A DNA stretch of 32,118 nt from Phycisphaerales bacterium (GTDB lineage Bacteria; Planctomycetota; Phycisphaerae; Phycisphaerales; UBA1924): positions 1 to 32,118 of the forward strand of contig JADLFE010000006.1 in assembly GCA_020845755.1 (NCBI GenBank), in the 5' to 3' direction. Positions 8,341 to 16,347 of this stretch are shown one piece after another; the first letter of the stretch is position 1; each line of letters opens with the position of its first letter. The position numbers were made by a program, and so were the translations under genes. Under the pieces are notes generated by a model. It was not told the DNA's origin. It saw only the letters and a program-made list of their open reading frames with translations, and searched no databases.

Positions 8341-8858
8341 GCGCCCGTACCGCCCGCGCATCAAGCACCTCCGGCACCCCTCGCATTGCTCACGCCAACA
8401 GCGCCGATGAGTCACGCCAAGATGGCCCCCGCGCCAGCAGCGCATCATCTTCGTCACCCTCGTTCATCGAGTCGCTCGAGGCCGCCGCCCGGGCCGCGGC
8501 GAGCGATGTCCCGCGCCTTGACCTGGGTGATGACTTTGCGGGCGGGCTCGAAGACGAGCTCGGGCTGGTGCTCGGACAGATTCAGCGCCTCCGAGCGGCT
8601 CATCATCGCTCCCAGGAGTCCTTTGCCGACCTGGAGTGTCAGGTGGGCTCGGAGCTGCTCGGCATGGACGCCCAGCGGTGGTGGTACGGCCCCGAGCGCA
8701 TGGAGCGATGGCGTGATCGTCAGCAACTCAATGGCCGGCTCGCCACAATCGCCCAACACCGGCTCCGCTCCGACGAGGAGCACCTTCGTGCCCTGGCCTC
8801 GCTCGAGGATCGCCTGCTCTCGCTCCTGCACCGCCACCGGGCGACGCGGGATGCGTAG
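8337..8858 (+). CDS. Small helical protein of the methyltransferase/HerA operon (unknown)
   Basis: I do not recognise this 173-aa product. The first 45 residues are Ser/Ala-rich and probably disordered. From about residue 48 (SFIESLEAAARAAASDV) it becomes strongly helical, with a charged C-terminal half (RMERWRDRQQLNGRL, then HLRALASLEDRLLSLLHRH) that could form a coiled coil. It overlaps the adenine methyltransferase by ATGA, and the HerA gene starts immediately after its stop. Its fixed place between modification and ATPase genes suggests an adaptor or specificity subunit. Confidence 0.65.
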   Translation: MSARTARASSTSGTPRIAHANSADESRQDGPRASSASSSSPSFIESLEAAARAAASDVPRLDLGDDFAGGLEDELGLVLGQIQRLRAAHHRSQESFADLECQVGSELLGMDAQRWWYGPERMERWRDRQQLNGRLATIAQHRLRSDEEHLRALASLEDRLLSLLHRHRATRDA

Positions 8859-10898
8859 ATGCTCGATATCGAGGAAGTCGCGCAGAAGCTGCGTCCGCTC
8901 CTCCCAGAGCAGGTCGATCGCTGGCTGAGCATCCGGCGCCGCGCCGACGAGCAGACCGCTAGGCTCATCGACCAGAAGATTCTCGCTACGGCGGCGCGCG
9001 AACTGGGCGACTACGAACGGCGGATTCTTCTCTCACTTCCACCTCGGACTGAGTCCGATGGTCCGATCGGCTTGGGTCAAGTTTTGTACGCCGGACCGCG
9101 CGGCCCTATGGGGCTGCTCGAAGCGGAAATTCTCCAGCACGTCACCATCATCGGCAGGTCCGGGGCCGGCAAGACCAACTGCCTCTTCCACATCCTCGGG
9201 CAGCTGCACGAGCGCGGCGTTCCTTTTCTGTTCCTGGATTGGAAGCGCAGCGCCAGGCACTGGGCCGTCGCGCTCGATCCCAGGCCGGCCCTGGCGACCC
9301 CCGGCCGCCCCATCGCGCCCTTTGCGTTCAATCCGTTCTCGCCGCCGCCGTCGCTGGAACCGCGCACCTACCTCGGCCACATCATCGACATCATCGCCGA
9401 TGCGTACGACCTGGGCGAGGGCGCCATCAGCGTCCTGCAGCGTGCCATCCGCGGCGTGTACGACACCGGCAACCTCTCACCCTCACCCCGCGAGATCCTT
9501 GATCGCATCCATGAAGAGAAGGCCAAGGGGCGGGCCGCGGCGTGGACGATCTCGGCGGTCCGCGCCCTGGAATCCATCGACGCGGCGGATATCTGCGGGA
9601 CCACCCGGGCCGGCCAGGCCGAACTGGTCCACGCGCTCATGGAACGGAGCACGATCGTCGAACTCGACGGCCTGTCGCAGAACGCCCGCGCCATGCTCGT
9701 GCCGGCCCTGTGCCTCTGGGTCTACTTCGAGCGATTGGCCGCGCCCGTGCGCGAACGCCTCGCCCAGGTGATCGTCGTGGAAGAGGCCCACCAGCTCCTC
9801 CGCGCCGAAGGACCGACCCGGCGTGAGCCCGTGCTGGGCATGCTCCTGAGGCAGGCCCGCGAGATCAACACGGGGTTCATCGTCGTTGACCAGCATCCAT
9901 CGATGATGTCCTCCGCGGCGCTGGGCAACTCGTGTGTGACGGTCGCCCTCAACCTGAAAGATGGCCCGGACGTGAACCGGGCCGCCACGCTCTGCGGCCT
10001 GAACCCCCGTGAAAAACATCTCCTGGGCGTGCTCCCGGTGGGACAGGCGGTGGTCCGCGTGCAGTCCCGGTGGCGGCAGCCGGTATTGGTGTTGATCCCG
10101 CTCGTTCCCGTGTCCAAGGGACGCGTCACGGACGGCGACGCCAGAACGTGGGCCACCAACCCGCCGTCCCAACCACCCCGGCCCCCGCGACCCCCAGAAT
10201 TCCCTCCACCAACCGCTCCCACCGGGGCACATTCGGCCGGTTCGGGCGGTTCTGTGGGCACCTGGGGCGGGCAAGGGCGGATTCCCGTGGGTGATGGTCT
10301 TCTGTCGGAGGAAGCCCTGGTCTTCCTCGAAGATGTCGCTCGTCATCCTAGTGACGGCGTGCGGGTTCGTTACCATCGGATGGGTCTGAGCGGCCACCGG
10401 GGCAACCGGCTCAAGGCGCAATTGGTATCGTCCGGCTGGCTGGAGCAGCAGATCGTGCCGCGTGGCAACACGCGTTTGGTCGTGATGCGTCCGACCAAAG
10501 ACGCCGCGCGATCCCTCGGACTAGCTCGACTCGAAGCCGGGGAGGGGAGCATCGCGCACGAGTACTGGCGTCGTCACGCCGCGGCGCTGCTCCGGGATGC
10601 CGGGTACCGCGTGCGCATCGAATCCTCGCGCGACGGCGTCTCGCGTGGGCGTGCGGATGTGGTCGGGGTTCGCGGGTCAGAACGCATCGCGGTCGAAGTG
10701 GAAACCGGCAGGTCGGACGCCGCACGCAACGCGCGGGCGTGCCTGCGGGCGGGCTTCCCCCGCGTTGTGGTGCTGGTCACCCACCGCGAGGCGTTGCCCG
10801 GCATCGAGCGTGCGCTGGCCCGGGCCGGGTTGCTCATCCCGGTGCGCGTCACCGTGGACGTTGCGTGGGCATGGCGGCCCTCACAACCACGCGCCTAA
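8859..10898 (+). CDS. HerA-like ATPase fused to a restriction-endonuclease-like C-terminal domain
   Basis: The 679-aa protein has Walker A GRSGAGKTN (99-107), a following FLFLDWKR strand, and Walker B QVIVVEEAHQLL (303-314). A sensor-like segment FIVVDQHPS lies downstream, as in HerA/VirB4/FtsK hexameric DNA translocases. After a Pro-rich linker (about 430-460) there is a winged-helix-like segment, then a C-terminal domain with GRADVVGV (D600) and RIAVEVETG (E613, E615). This resembles a PD-(D/E)XK core, but with E where the catalytic lysine is usual. ATG follows the previous stop without a gap. I infer a motor that translocates on DNA and cleaves or licenses it according to methylation. Nuclease activity is uncertain because of the ExE variant. 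Confidence 0.85.
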   Translation: MLDIEEVAQKLRPLLPEQVDRWLSIRRRADEQTARLIDQKILATAARELGDYERRILLSLPPRTESDGPIGLGQVLYAGPRGPMGLLEAEILQHVTIIGRSGAGKTNCLFHILGQLHERGVPFLFLDWKRSARHWAVALDPRPALATPGRPIAPFAFNPFSPPPSLEPRTYLGHIIDIIADAYDLGEGAISVLQRAIRGVYDTGNLSPSPREILDRIHEEKAKGRAAAWTISAVRALESIDAADICGTTRAGQAELVHALMERSTIVELDGLSQNARAMLVPALCLWVYFERLAAPVRERLAQVIVVEEAHQLLRAEGPTRREPVLGMLLRQAREINTGFIVVDQHPSMMSSAALGNSCVTVALNLKDGPDVNRAATLCGLNPREKHLLGVLPVGQAVVRVQSRWRQPVLVLIPLVPVSKGRVTDGDARTWATNPPSQPPRPPRPPEFPPPTAPTGAHSAGSGGSVGTWGGQGRIPVGDGLLSEEALVFLEDVARHPSDGVRVRYHRMGLSGHRGNRLKAQLVSSGWLEQQIVPRGNTRLVVMRPTKDAARSLGLARLEAGEGSIAHEYWRRHAAALLRDAGYRVRIESSRDGVSRGRADVVGVRGSERIAVEVETGRSDAARNARACLRAGFPRVVVLVTHREALPGIERALARAGLLIPVRVTVDVAWAWRPSQPRA

Positions 10899-10944
10899 CG
10901 GCGCGGTCGTGAGCCGTGCGCCAGTCGAGATTTTCACGCGAATC

Positions 10945-10956
10945 CGATTCGAATCG
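10945..10956. repeat. 12-bp perfect palindrome in the HARE-HTH leader
   Basis: CGATTCGAATCG is a perfect palindrome 47 bp after the HerA stop and upstream of the HARE-HTH gene. It suits a dimeric repressor or methyltransferase control site. Confidence 0.4.
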
Positions 10957-11046
10957 ACTTGCTTTCGCCCGCGATTGAGTGCTTCATGTCAAGCGCCGGA
11001 CGGGCCAGCGCCCGCCCGGCGGCTTCACCCGCCGCGCTGTGCGACG

Positions 11047-11068
11047 GGGTTTTCGCAACCCGATGGAG
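11047..11068 (+). promoter_or_regulatory. Hairpin next to the ribosome-binding site of the HARE-HTH gene
   Basis: GGGTT (11047-11051) pairs with AACCC (11057-11061) around a 5-base loop, ending 3 bases before the GGAG (11065-11068) that serves the ATG at 11078. A structure so close to the ribosome-binding site could modulate initiation. It may also be incidental in GC-rich DNA. Confidence 0.3.
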
Positions 11069-11077
11069 ATATGCATC

Positions 11078-11563
11078 ATGGCAAAGAATCATGCGCTGCG
11101 CGCGTCCCGGGCTCCCGCCGATACAAGCGCGGAAGCGCCGTCCGTGGCGGATCACCAGACACCACCACGGGCGGTTCTTCTCCCCAAAGCCGAGACAACC
11201 AAGCCAACCCGTCAGGCCGCCGCCAAGCCAGCGCGGGCAGCCAAGCCCCGGAAGGGCGGAGCCAAGGGCAAGGCCACCAAAGCCGCGACCACGGCGGCTC
11301 GTCGCAAGCCGGGGGCCAAGCAGCCGAAGCGGACGAGCATGCTCGACGCGGCCGCGACGGTGCTCGCCGACGCCAAGGAGCCGATGCGGTCCCGGCAGCT
11401 GATCGAGAAGATGTCCGCCCGCAAGTTGTGGTCCAGCGCCCACGGCAAGACGCCGCACCAGACGCTCTTCGCGGGGATCATCCGCGAGATCGCCGAGATG
11501 GGCAAGGACGCCAGGTTCCGCAAGGTCGGACGCGGCCTGTTCAGCGCCGCCAAGGCACGCTGA
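11078..11563 (+). CDS. HARE-HTH domain protein with basic N-terminal tail
   Basis: From ATG 11078 (GGAG 9 bp upstream) the protein is 161 aa. Residues 1-86 are Lys/Ala/Pro-rich, like a histone H1 tail, and would bind DNA non-specifically. Residues 87-157 (SMLDAAATVLADAKEPMRSR, then GKTPHQTLFAGIIREI and FRKVGRGLFS) match the HARE-HTH winged helix known from eukaryotic HB1 and ASXL and from bacterial restriction enzymes. That domain has been proposed to read modified DNA. It has its own leader but sits behind the HerA-nuclease and ahead of a terminator, so I regard it as the last gene of the same module and a candidate reader of the two methyl marks. Confidence 0.78.
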   Translation: MAKNHALRASRAPADTSAEAPSVADHQTPPRAVLLPKAETTKPTRQAAAKPARAAKPRKGGAKGKATKAATTAARRKPGAKQPKRTSMLDAAATVLADAKEPMRSRQLIEKMSARKLWSSAHGKTPHQTLFAGIIREIAEMGKDARFRKVGRGLFSAAKAR

Positions 11564-11601
11564 ATCCCCAACCACGGTTCGGACGCACATGAACCGAGCC
11601 G

Positions 11602-11630
11602 CCCCGGCCACGCGCCGGGGTTTCTTGCTT
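11602..11630 (+). terminator. Rho-independent terminator of the methyltransferase/HerA/HARE operon
   Basis: CCCCGGC (11602-11608) pairs with GCCGGGG (11614-11620) around a 5-base loop and is followed by TTTCTTGCTT. It lies 38 bp after the HARE-HTH stop. Confidence 0.75.
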
Positions 11631-11753
11631 CGACGGATGCCGTCACACTGAGGACTACCGCGCGGGACCGAAGAATCAGCATCGAGCGGCGTTGCGCGCC
11701 TGTGGGAGAAGTGACGCTCGAAGCGATCCCGGCACGGTCGTACTGTTTAGATC

Positions 11754-12287
11754 ATGGTCTCAGGGCTCCCCATCCCGGTCCCCTTCACGCGCAAGGAATG
11801 GGAAAGCACCCCCTTGTCCGATCTCCTCTACACCAAGCCGTTCCTGGATTTCCACACCCGCTGCGTCGAGGATATCCACAAAAGCAGGCGATCCGACGAC
11901 TGCATCACGCTCTTCCTCGTCGCCTCGCACGTCGGCCGCCTCCCGGAGTTCAGCACGAAGTCATATCCGATATTCCTCGAGGAGGCGAAGCGGCAACCGC
12001 TCACGGCCGCGAGGCTCGAGCGAACCCTCGACTTCATCCTCTCAATCTCCGGGCCCGGGGAAGCGCTGCCCAGCGCCGCCGCGGCGTTTGAGTTCGTGAC
12101 CATCGCGGCGGATTTCGCGGGGTTCGCGGTAGACAAGCAGTTCGCCGGCAATGAACGACTCCGTGCGCTGGTGAAGGACCTGGGTGCGTTCGGCGTCATT
12201 CTCTTCATCCTCGCGATCAACGTCGAACTCGGCATCGAGCCACGCGACGGTTGGCGCGTCAAGACCTGGCAGCCTCCATTCCGCTGA
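11754..12287 (+). CDS. Hypothetical protein (177 aa)
   Basis: Not recognised. The frame from ATG 11754 follows the operon terminator by about 120 bp. The product is mixed alpha/beta with a hydrophobic stretch near the C-terminus (LGAFGVILFILAINVELG, about 143-160), which could be a buried helix or a single membrane segment. Codon use is like that of its neighbours, with strong G/C at third positions, which supports real coding. No motif identifies a function, and the only nearby gene on this strand is another orphan downstream. Confidence 0.55.
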   Translation: MVSGLPIPVPFTRKEWESTPLSDLLYTKPFLDFHTRCVEDIHKSRRSDDCITLFLVASHVGRLPEFSTKSYPIFLEEAKRQPLTAARLERTLDFILSISGPGEALPSAAAAFEFVTIAADFAGFAVDKQFAGNERLRALVKDLGAFGVILFILAINVELGIEPRDGWRVKTWQPPFR

Positions 12288-12364
12288 CCTGCCCAGCCGC
12301 GGGCAGGCGCCGTGTCGGGTGTTTCGGGTGCAGCCTTATGAAGGCCCTGCGCTCGACCCTAGTC

Positions 12365-12802
12365 ATGAGCGAGCGACCCGATTCAGAAGACGCGCCCGGG
12401 GACGACGATCATCGCGGGCCGTTTGATCCCCGGGCATGGGCCGAGTACAAACGGCGCAGGGCCGTCGCGTTCGTGACGCGTGGCTATTCCGTCGAGTGGG
12501 TCCCCGACGCCGACAACTGGATGGGCATCTACACGCCCCAGCGGTCCGATCCTGACCGCCCCGAGGTCCGCGCCGACGTGAAGTTCTTCCGCGACCCGTC
12601 GGAGTACGGGATCAACCGGGGGCGCATCTCCAAGCTCTCCATCCACGCCCGCACGGCCGACCTCTTGAAGCAGATCATGGGCAGACCCTTCGAGAAGGTC
12701 GAGGTGCTGTACAACTACGACCGCGGCCTCGACGTCGATCGGCTGTCGAGGAACCGTGAATCACGGGCGCTCTTCAGCGCCGTGCTCGAGGAACTGAACT
12801 GA
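12365..12802 (+). CDS. Hypothetical acidic protein (145 aa)
   Basis: Not recognised. From ATG 12365 the product starts MSERPDSEDAPGDDD; an in-frame ATG at 12338 is an alternative start and neither has a clear ribosome-binding site. The central part, with strands such as GYSVEWVPDADNWMGIY and ADVKFFRDPSEYGINRG, looks folded. The C-terminal region (KVEVLYNYDRGLDVDRLS) is predicted alpha/beta. It follows the 177-aa gene on the same strand by 77 bp and may be co-transcribed. Confidence 0.55.
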   Translation: MSERPDSEDAPGDDDHRGPFDPRAWAEYKRRRAVAFVTRGYSVEWVPDADNWMGIYTPQRSDPDRPEVRADVKFFRDPSEYGINRGRISKLSIHARTADLLKQIMGRPFEKVEVLYNYDRGLDVDRLSRNRESRALFSAVLEELN

Positions 12803-12885
12803 GCACGCTGTTCTGAGAACGCCGGACTTGCGACGGTCGACTTGCCGAGTTGGGACCGACCGCCCGGCCAGTGGCTGCGAGGAGA

Positions 12886-13266
12886 TCAAGGGGGTAGAAA
12901 GCCAGACTGGACGAGTGGCGCCCGCGCAAGCTGTGAAAGAACATCCCCGACGACCTTGAGTCCCACCGTGGCAATCTTTGGGCCGAGCTGAACCTTGGCG
13001 CGTCTCCACAAAGTGTCGTCCCTGGCAGCCGCCAGGAAGTCATGGCCACGGCTCGTCAGACGCTCGATACGCCAGTCAACGCCGTCCATAGTGCTCCAAT
13101 CTTGCGCTTCGACCATGCCGTCATCGGCGAGAATGCGAATGTGCTCGACGATCACGTCGTACTCATGTCCGGGAATCTCGATCGGCTCGTTCAGCGCCAA
13201 AGGAGATGGGGGAAGCTTTTCGGCTTCGACAAGGATTAGCCGGCACAGGTCCATATCGCGTTTCAT
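12886..13266 (-). CDS. DUF2513 family protein
   Basis: The 126-aa product begins MKRDMDLCRLILVEAEK and contains RIERLTSRGHDFLAAARDDT followed by LWRRAK. This matches the conserved pattern of DUF2513: an N-terminal MKRDMDLIR-like helix, then LTxxGHxFLxxxRxxTxW. Members are small winged-helix-like proteins common on phages and mobile elements; biochemical function is not established. ATG 13266 is favoured over the ATG two codons upstream because GGAAAGG then sits 7 bp away. It is a lone minus-strand gene convergent with the acidic orphan. Confidence 0.8.
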   Translation of the reverse strand: MKRDMDLCRLILVEAEKLPPSPLALNEPIEIPGHEYDVIVEHIRILADDGMVEAQDWSTMDGVDWRIERLTSRGHDFLAAARDDTLWRRAKVQLGPKIATVGLKVVGDVLSQLARAPLVQSGFLPP

Positions 13267-13589
13267 GCACATGCCTTTCCGGGCTCCACGAGCCCGAGAC
13301 TAGACCCTGCAGATCCCAAGGGCAAGTCCCGGTCGACGACGTCCGCACCCGCGCGGGCTTCCGCCCTCAGGATCGATGATGTCTTGGTCGGGCCACCCGA
13401 TCACCTCGGGTTAGCCTCCCAGCTTCCCAAGGCCGGCGCATCAGTCCGCATGGTACCAGGCATGCCAGGTCGTGCCGCCTCTGACAGCGCGTGTGGCACG
13501 TCACCCTCGCATACTCGCCTCATTCCCGCACGATACCGCAACGCTTAAATACCCTGCACATCACCTGCGAGCGATGATTTCCCATCTGA
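13267..13589. other. Intergenic stretch without a recognisable gene
   Basis: About 320 bp with no frame that looks coding. It contains an AT-rich spot (GCTTAAATACC near 13543-13553) in otherwise GC-rich DNA, which may be a -10-like element. I see no clear -35 or RNA structure. The 5' part of the broken gene that follows is missing here. Confidence 0.4.
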
Positions 13590-13946
13590 ATCGCAACCCA
13601 ACTGATTCCACTGAGCTGTAGGCGTAACCTGCGCGGCAACCGCGTCGAGAACCATTTCTTTGTCTACGGTGACGTTGATCGGAAGCGCCTCAATCCCATT
13701 CAGATCGGGCCGCCCACCATCAGGCCGGATATCGCCTTTGGCGCGAGTCTGCGGGCCCAGGTGGAACTGCTCGAAAGAGCAGCGGGATATTTGCATCCGA
13801 TGGCAAACGCCTTCCACGCCGGCGACCATGTGCCCTCGGAGCGCGGCGAGGACTACTACACGCTTGTCGTTCAGTACTACCGTCTCCCCAAACGCGAATG
13901 GGAGCAGGCCCTGCGTCGCCGAAACCTTGATCTTCCAGCTCTCTAG
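13590..13946 (+). pseudogene. 5'-truncated gene of unknown family
   Basis: The frame is open from just after a TGA at 13587-13589 to TAG at 13944-13946, about 118 residues. It has protein-like composition (HFFVYGDVDRKRLNPIQIG, then LRAQVELLERAAGYLHPM and YYTLVVQYYRLPKREWEQAL). No ATG or GTG occurs before 13761, well inside the apparently folded part, so either a CTG/late start is used or the 5' end is lost. Its stop shares the CTAG tetramer with the stop of the convergent helical-repeat gene, which argues that the frame was once functional. No family recognised. Confidence 0.35.
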
Positions 13947-15493
13947 ATCGCCTGGCCGAGCGAGGTCAGCTCCTCGATCTGACGGCGGGACACCTGAAGC
14001 TGTGGCAGCACCTTACCGCGGGACTCGCCTGTCACCTCTCGATACGCCTCGTCTAGGTAGAACGCGCGTCCAACCGCGCTCTTGATCAAGCACGGAGGCT
14101 GCAACTGATGAGACGCGTACAGTCTTAAAGCCTCCGTGATCCGGGACCGGGCACGCTCTTTTTCATTTCGGCAAATCCACATTCGCATCTCGCTTCCGAG
14201 AGCGAGTATGCGGTTTGCCACGCTGGCCCGAGCCAGCTCTGCCCGATGCTCGTTGGCAAACTCAAGACCGACCTCGTGTTGTCCGAGGTGAAACCGTAAG
14301 TACAGCAGCGCCGCCAGCGTATTGCAGTATGGCTGATCGAAGCCCTCGTCGGCCTGCTGCGCCGCCAGTTGCTCGAGCTTGGCCGAGGCACGGCGTGGAT
14401 GGCTTAGTCCCTGGGTCCAGGCGTGCCGCTTGGCGATCGTGCCTGAGGTCATCCGGTCCAGGTATGTATCTCCGGCGCGATCCGACACGGACAGACGTTC
14501 CGCCTCGGCGAGCGCGCTCAGGCCAGCCTTGAGTTCGTTGCTCTCCTGCAGGACTTGCCCCACGCAACTCTTGAAGCGTGCGAGCGTCTGAGGGCGCACT
14601 TTGTGAATGGGCTCGCTCACGGCCGCCCTCAGGACCTCAATGACTTCCGGGGTGCGGCCGAGGCGCCAGAGCGATTCCGCGGCGGTGACCATCGCGCCGA
14701 GGCATCCATCGGGATCATGATCTTTGAGCGCTTTGGCTACTTGCAGGCTCAGCCGCCACGCCGACCGGTGGTCGTCCTTGATCGCGAGTTGCTGACCAAC
14801 GTTCTGCACCAGGTGAGCCACGGCAACATCGTCCTTGCACGCATGCCCATCGAGCAGGTCATGTACAGATTCAGGAGCGCAGACGTTCTGCTTTGCAAAA
14901 TCGCGCACCATCGCACCAAACATCCGTAGGGCACTGCACCTACCAATGTCGTCGACCGCGTGATCGGCGTTGACGGTGTAGCCACGCTCGGTAAGCCACC
15001 TTCGGATGCGAAGGCGGAGGCACCGCAGCTGGTCTGGATCGTCACAACGGTTCCTGCCGTACTGGATCTCAACAGCCACACCGGGCTGGAATTCAATGCT
15101 CCTCACTTCTCCAGAGTCTCGACGGTTCGTCATGAGCAAAACGTTGTCGGATAGGCGCTTGTCTTGGAGTCTGCATGCTCGCTTGAACCGCGTCGCCCAG
15201 CAGCTCTGGCGGCCGCGATGAAACTGACTCACGAGTGACCATGCTGCGCTGCCCTTGGCGCCGTAAAGCTTCGGGATTTGCGATGAAGGCTGCTCGCACT
15301 GGTGCAGTGCCTGCTCCACAACGAGTAGCCCCAGCGCCATCGTGGCGGGCCCCCGCGAAAGATCTATACGAACTCTGGCAGCATTGGTCGAAGCTGGGAT
15401 GGAAATTCCTGCCAGCTTCGGAGCATCGTCGCGGTCAACAAACTCCGCGACCCAAGGGTCGATCTTCTGCGCCTTCGGCTCAGGGGTCACCAT
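13943..15493 (-). CDS. Helical-repeat (TPR-like) protein, unknown function
   Basis: This 516-aa protein starts at ATG 15493, with GGAGG 6 bp upstream; a GTG one codon earlier is less well placed. Residues from about 215 onward are a succession of paired amphipathic helices (for example LSLQVAKALKDHDPDGCLGA, then TPEVIEVLRAAVSE and LARFKSCVGQVLQ). This suggests a tetratricopeptide-like solenoid for protein binding. The N-terminal 200 residues are mixed, with a basic Arg-rich part (LRCLRLRIRRWLTERGY). No enzymatic motif is visible. The gene is divergent from the ubiquitin-like operon across a 214-bp spacer with two GC hairpins, so it could be a regulator or sensor for that system. Confidence 0.65.
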   Translation of the reverse strand: MVTPEPKAQKIDPWVAEFVDRDDAPKLAGISIPASTNAARVRIDLSRGPATMALGLLVVEQALHQCEQPSSQIPKLYGAKGSAAWSLVSQFHRGRQSCWATRFKRACRLQDKRLSDNVLLMTNRRDSGEVRSIEFQPGVAVEIQYGRNRCDDPDQLRCLRLRIRRWLTERGYTVNADHAVDDIGRCSALRMFGAMVRDFAKQNVCAPESVHDLLDGHACKDDVAVAHLVQNVGQQLAIKDDHRSAWRLSLQVAKALKDHDPDGCLGAMVTAAESLWRLGRTPEVIEVLRAAVSEPIHKVRPQTLARFKSCVGQVLQESNELKAGLSALAEAERLSVSDRAGDTYLDRMTSGTIAKRHAWTQGLSHPRRASAKLEQLAAQQADEGFDQPYCNTLAALLYLRFHLGQHEVGLEFANEHRAELARASVANRILALGSEMRMWICRNEKERARSRITEALRLYASHQLQPPCLIKSAVGRAFYLDEAYREVTGESRGKVLPQLQVSRRQIEELTSLGQAI

Positions 15494-15545
15494 CACGCAC
15501 CTCCGAACGTGCCGACTCTAAATCGTACGCACGAGTTGAAGTTCG

Positions 15546-15604
15546 GCGCGCACCCTGGCGCGCGTTTCACATGAGAAAAAGCTGTTGCGCGCCCCGTGGC
15601 GCGC
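15546..15604. repeat. Pair of GCGCGC hairpins in a divergent promoter region
   Basis: GCGCGC-6-GCGCGC occurs at 15546-15563 and again at 15587-15604, with similar 6-base loops (ACCCTG and CCCGTG) and identical size. They lie between the divergent helical-repeat gene and the plus-strand operon. Two equal, regularly spaced palindromes suggest operator sites. Confidence 0.5.
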
Positions 15605-15707
15605 TCTTCGCAAGGGTCACCAGCCTCGACACCGGCGCGGTGCTGCTATCGCTTTCTGTCATCGCGATGACCGCCGCGAAAACCTGCAACGGGGAGCATG
15701 CCGGAGC

Positions 15708-16331
15708 GTGAATACGGAGCCAACACAGAGCGCAGAACGCAAGACCGATCCGCCGTCGTTGGCGGCGAGTCCGAGCGCATGTGCGGACATGGATGCTCTT
15801 CTTGCCGAAGTTCATGCCAACTGGTCTGGGTTCTGGCAGTTCTTGGTGGCGGTCGACAGGTTGCTGCGCTGCACCGCATCGGGTGCGCGACACGGAACCG
15901 AGGCCCCTCCAACGGATTCGCTTTGGTCCGTGCGGCCCTCGCAAGCGGGGAGTGAGCCTGCGCTTCCAAGCACGTCGAAGGGCGGCGCACACGACATCGG
16001 TCGTTTGCTTGACGATGCCGAAAGCGAGCGCCGCGTCGCCGAGGGAGAGCGGCTGGGGGAAAGCTGGCACGAACTGACAAGGAGCGAGCAGTTCGTGGCT
16101 CGCCTCCGCGCGTCCGGCTTCAAAGTTACTGACATCGTCCAATACGCGACGGAGAGCGGCGATACGCGGGTGCCGCGCAGTCGTAGTCGCGTCTACGACC
16201 TGCTTCGCGGGGTCAGGGAGAAACTGGAGAAGGCGGCCGACGGCAGACAGCGAGCAGAAAAAAGCAGGACAAACGCGGACAAACCCGAGCGCGCGACCGG
16301 TCTTACGGGCAGGCCGCAACGGCAGACCTGA
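15708..16331 (+). CDS. Hypothetical first gene of the ubiquitin-like operon (207 aa)
   Basis: I place the start at GTG 15708, with GGGGAG about 11 bp upstream; the longer upstream reading runs through the hairpin region. The N-terminal 70 residues include a helical patch (ADMDALLAEVHANWSGFWQF). The C-terminal half has LTRSEQFVARLRASGFKVTD followed by a basic segment RVPRSRSRVYDLLRGVREKL. The latter resembles a helix-turn-helix with basic recognition helix, so a regulatory role is possible. The tail is rich in Lys, Arg and Thr. The next gene begins 16 bp after the stop. Family not recognised. Confidence 0.55.
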   Translation: MNTEPTQSAERKTDPPSLAASPSACADMDALLAEVHANWSGFWQFLVAVDRLLRCTASGARHGTEAPPTDSLWSVRPSQAGSEPALPSTSKGGAHDIGRLLDDAESERRVAEGERLGESWHELTRSEQFVARLRASGFKVTDIVQYATESGDTRVPRSRSRVYDLLRGVREKLEKAADGRQRAEKSRTNADKPERATGLTGRPQRQT

Positions 16332-16347
16332 ACTGAAAGGCGCTCGC

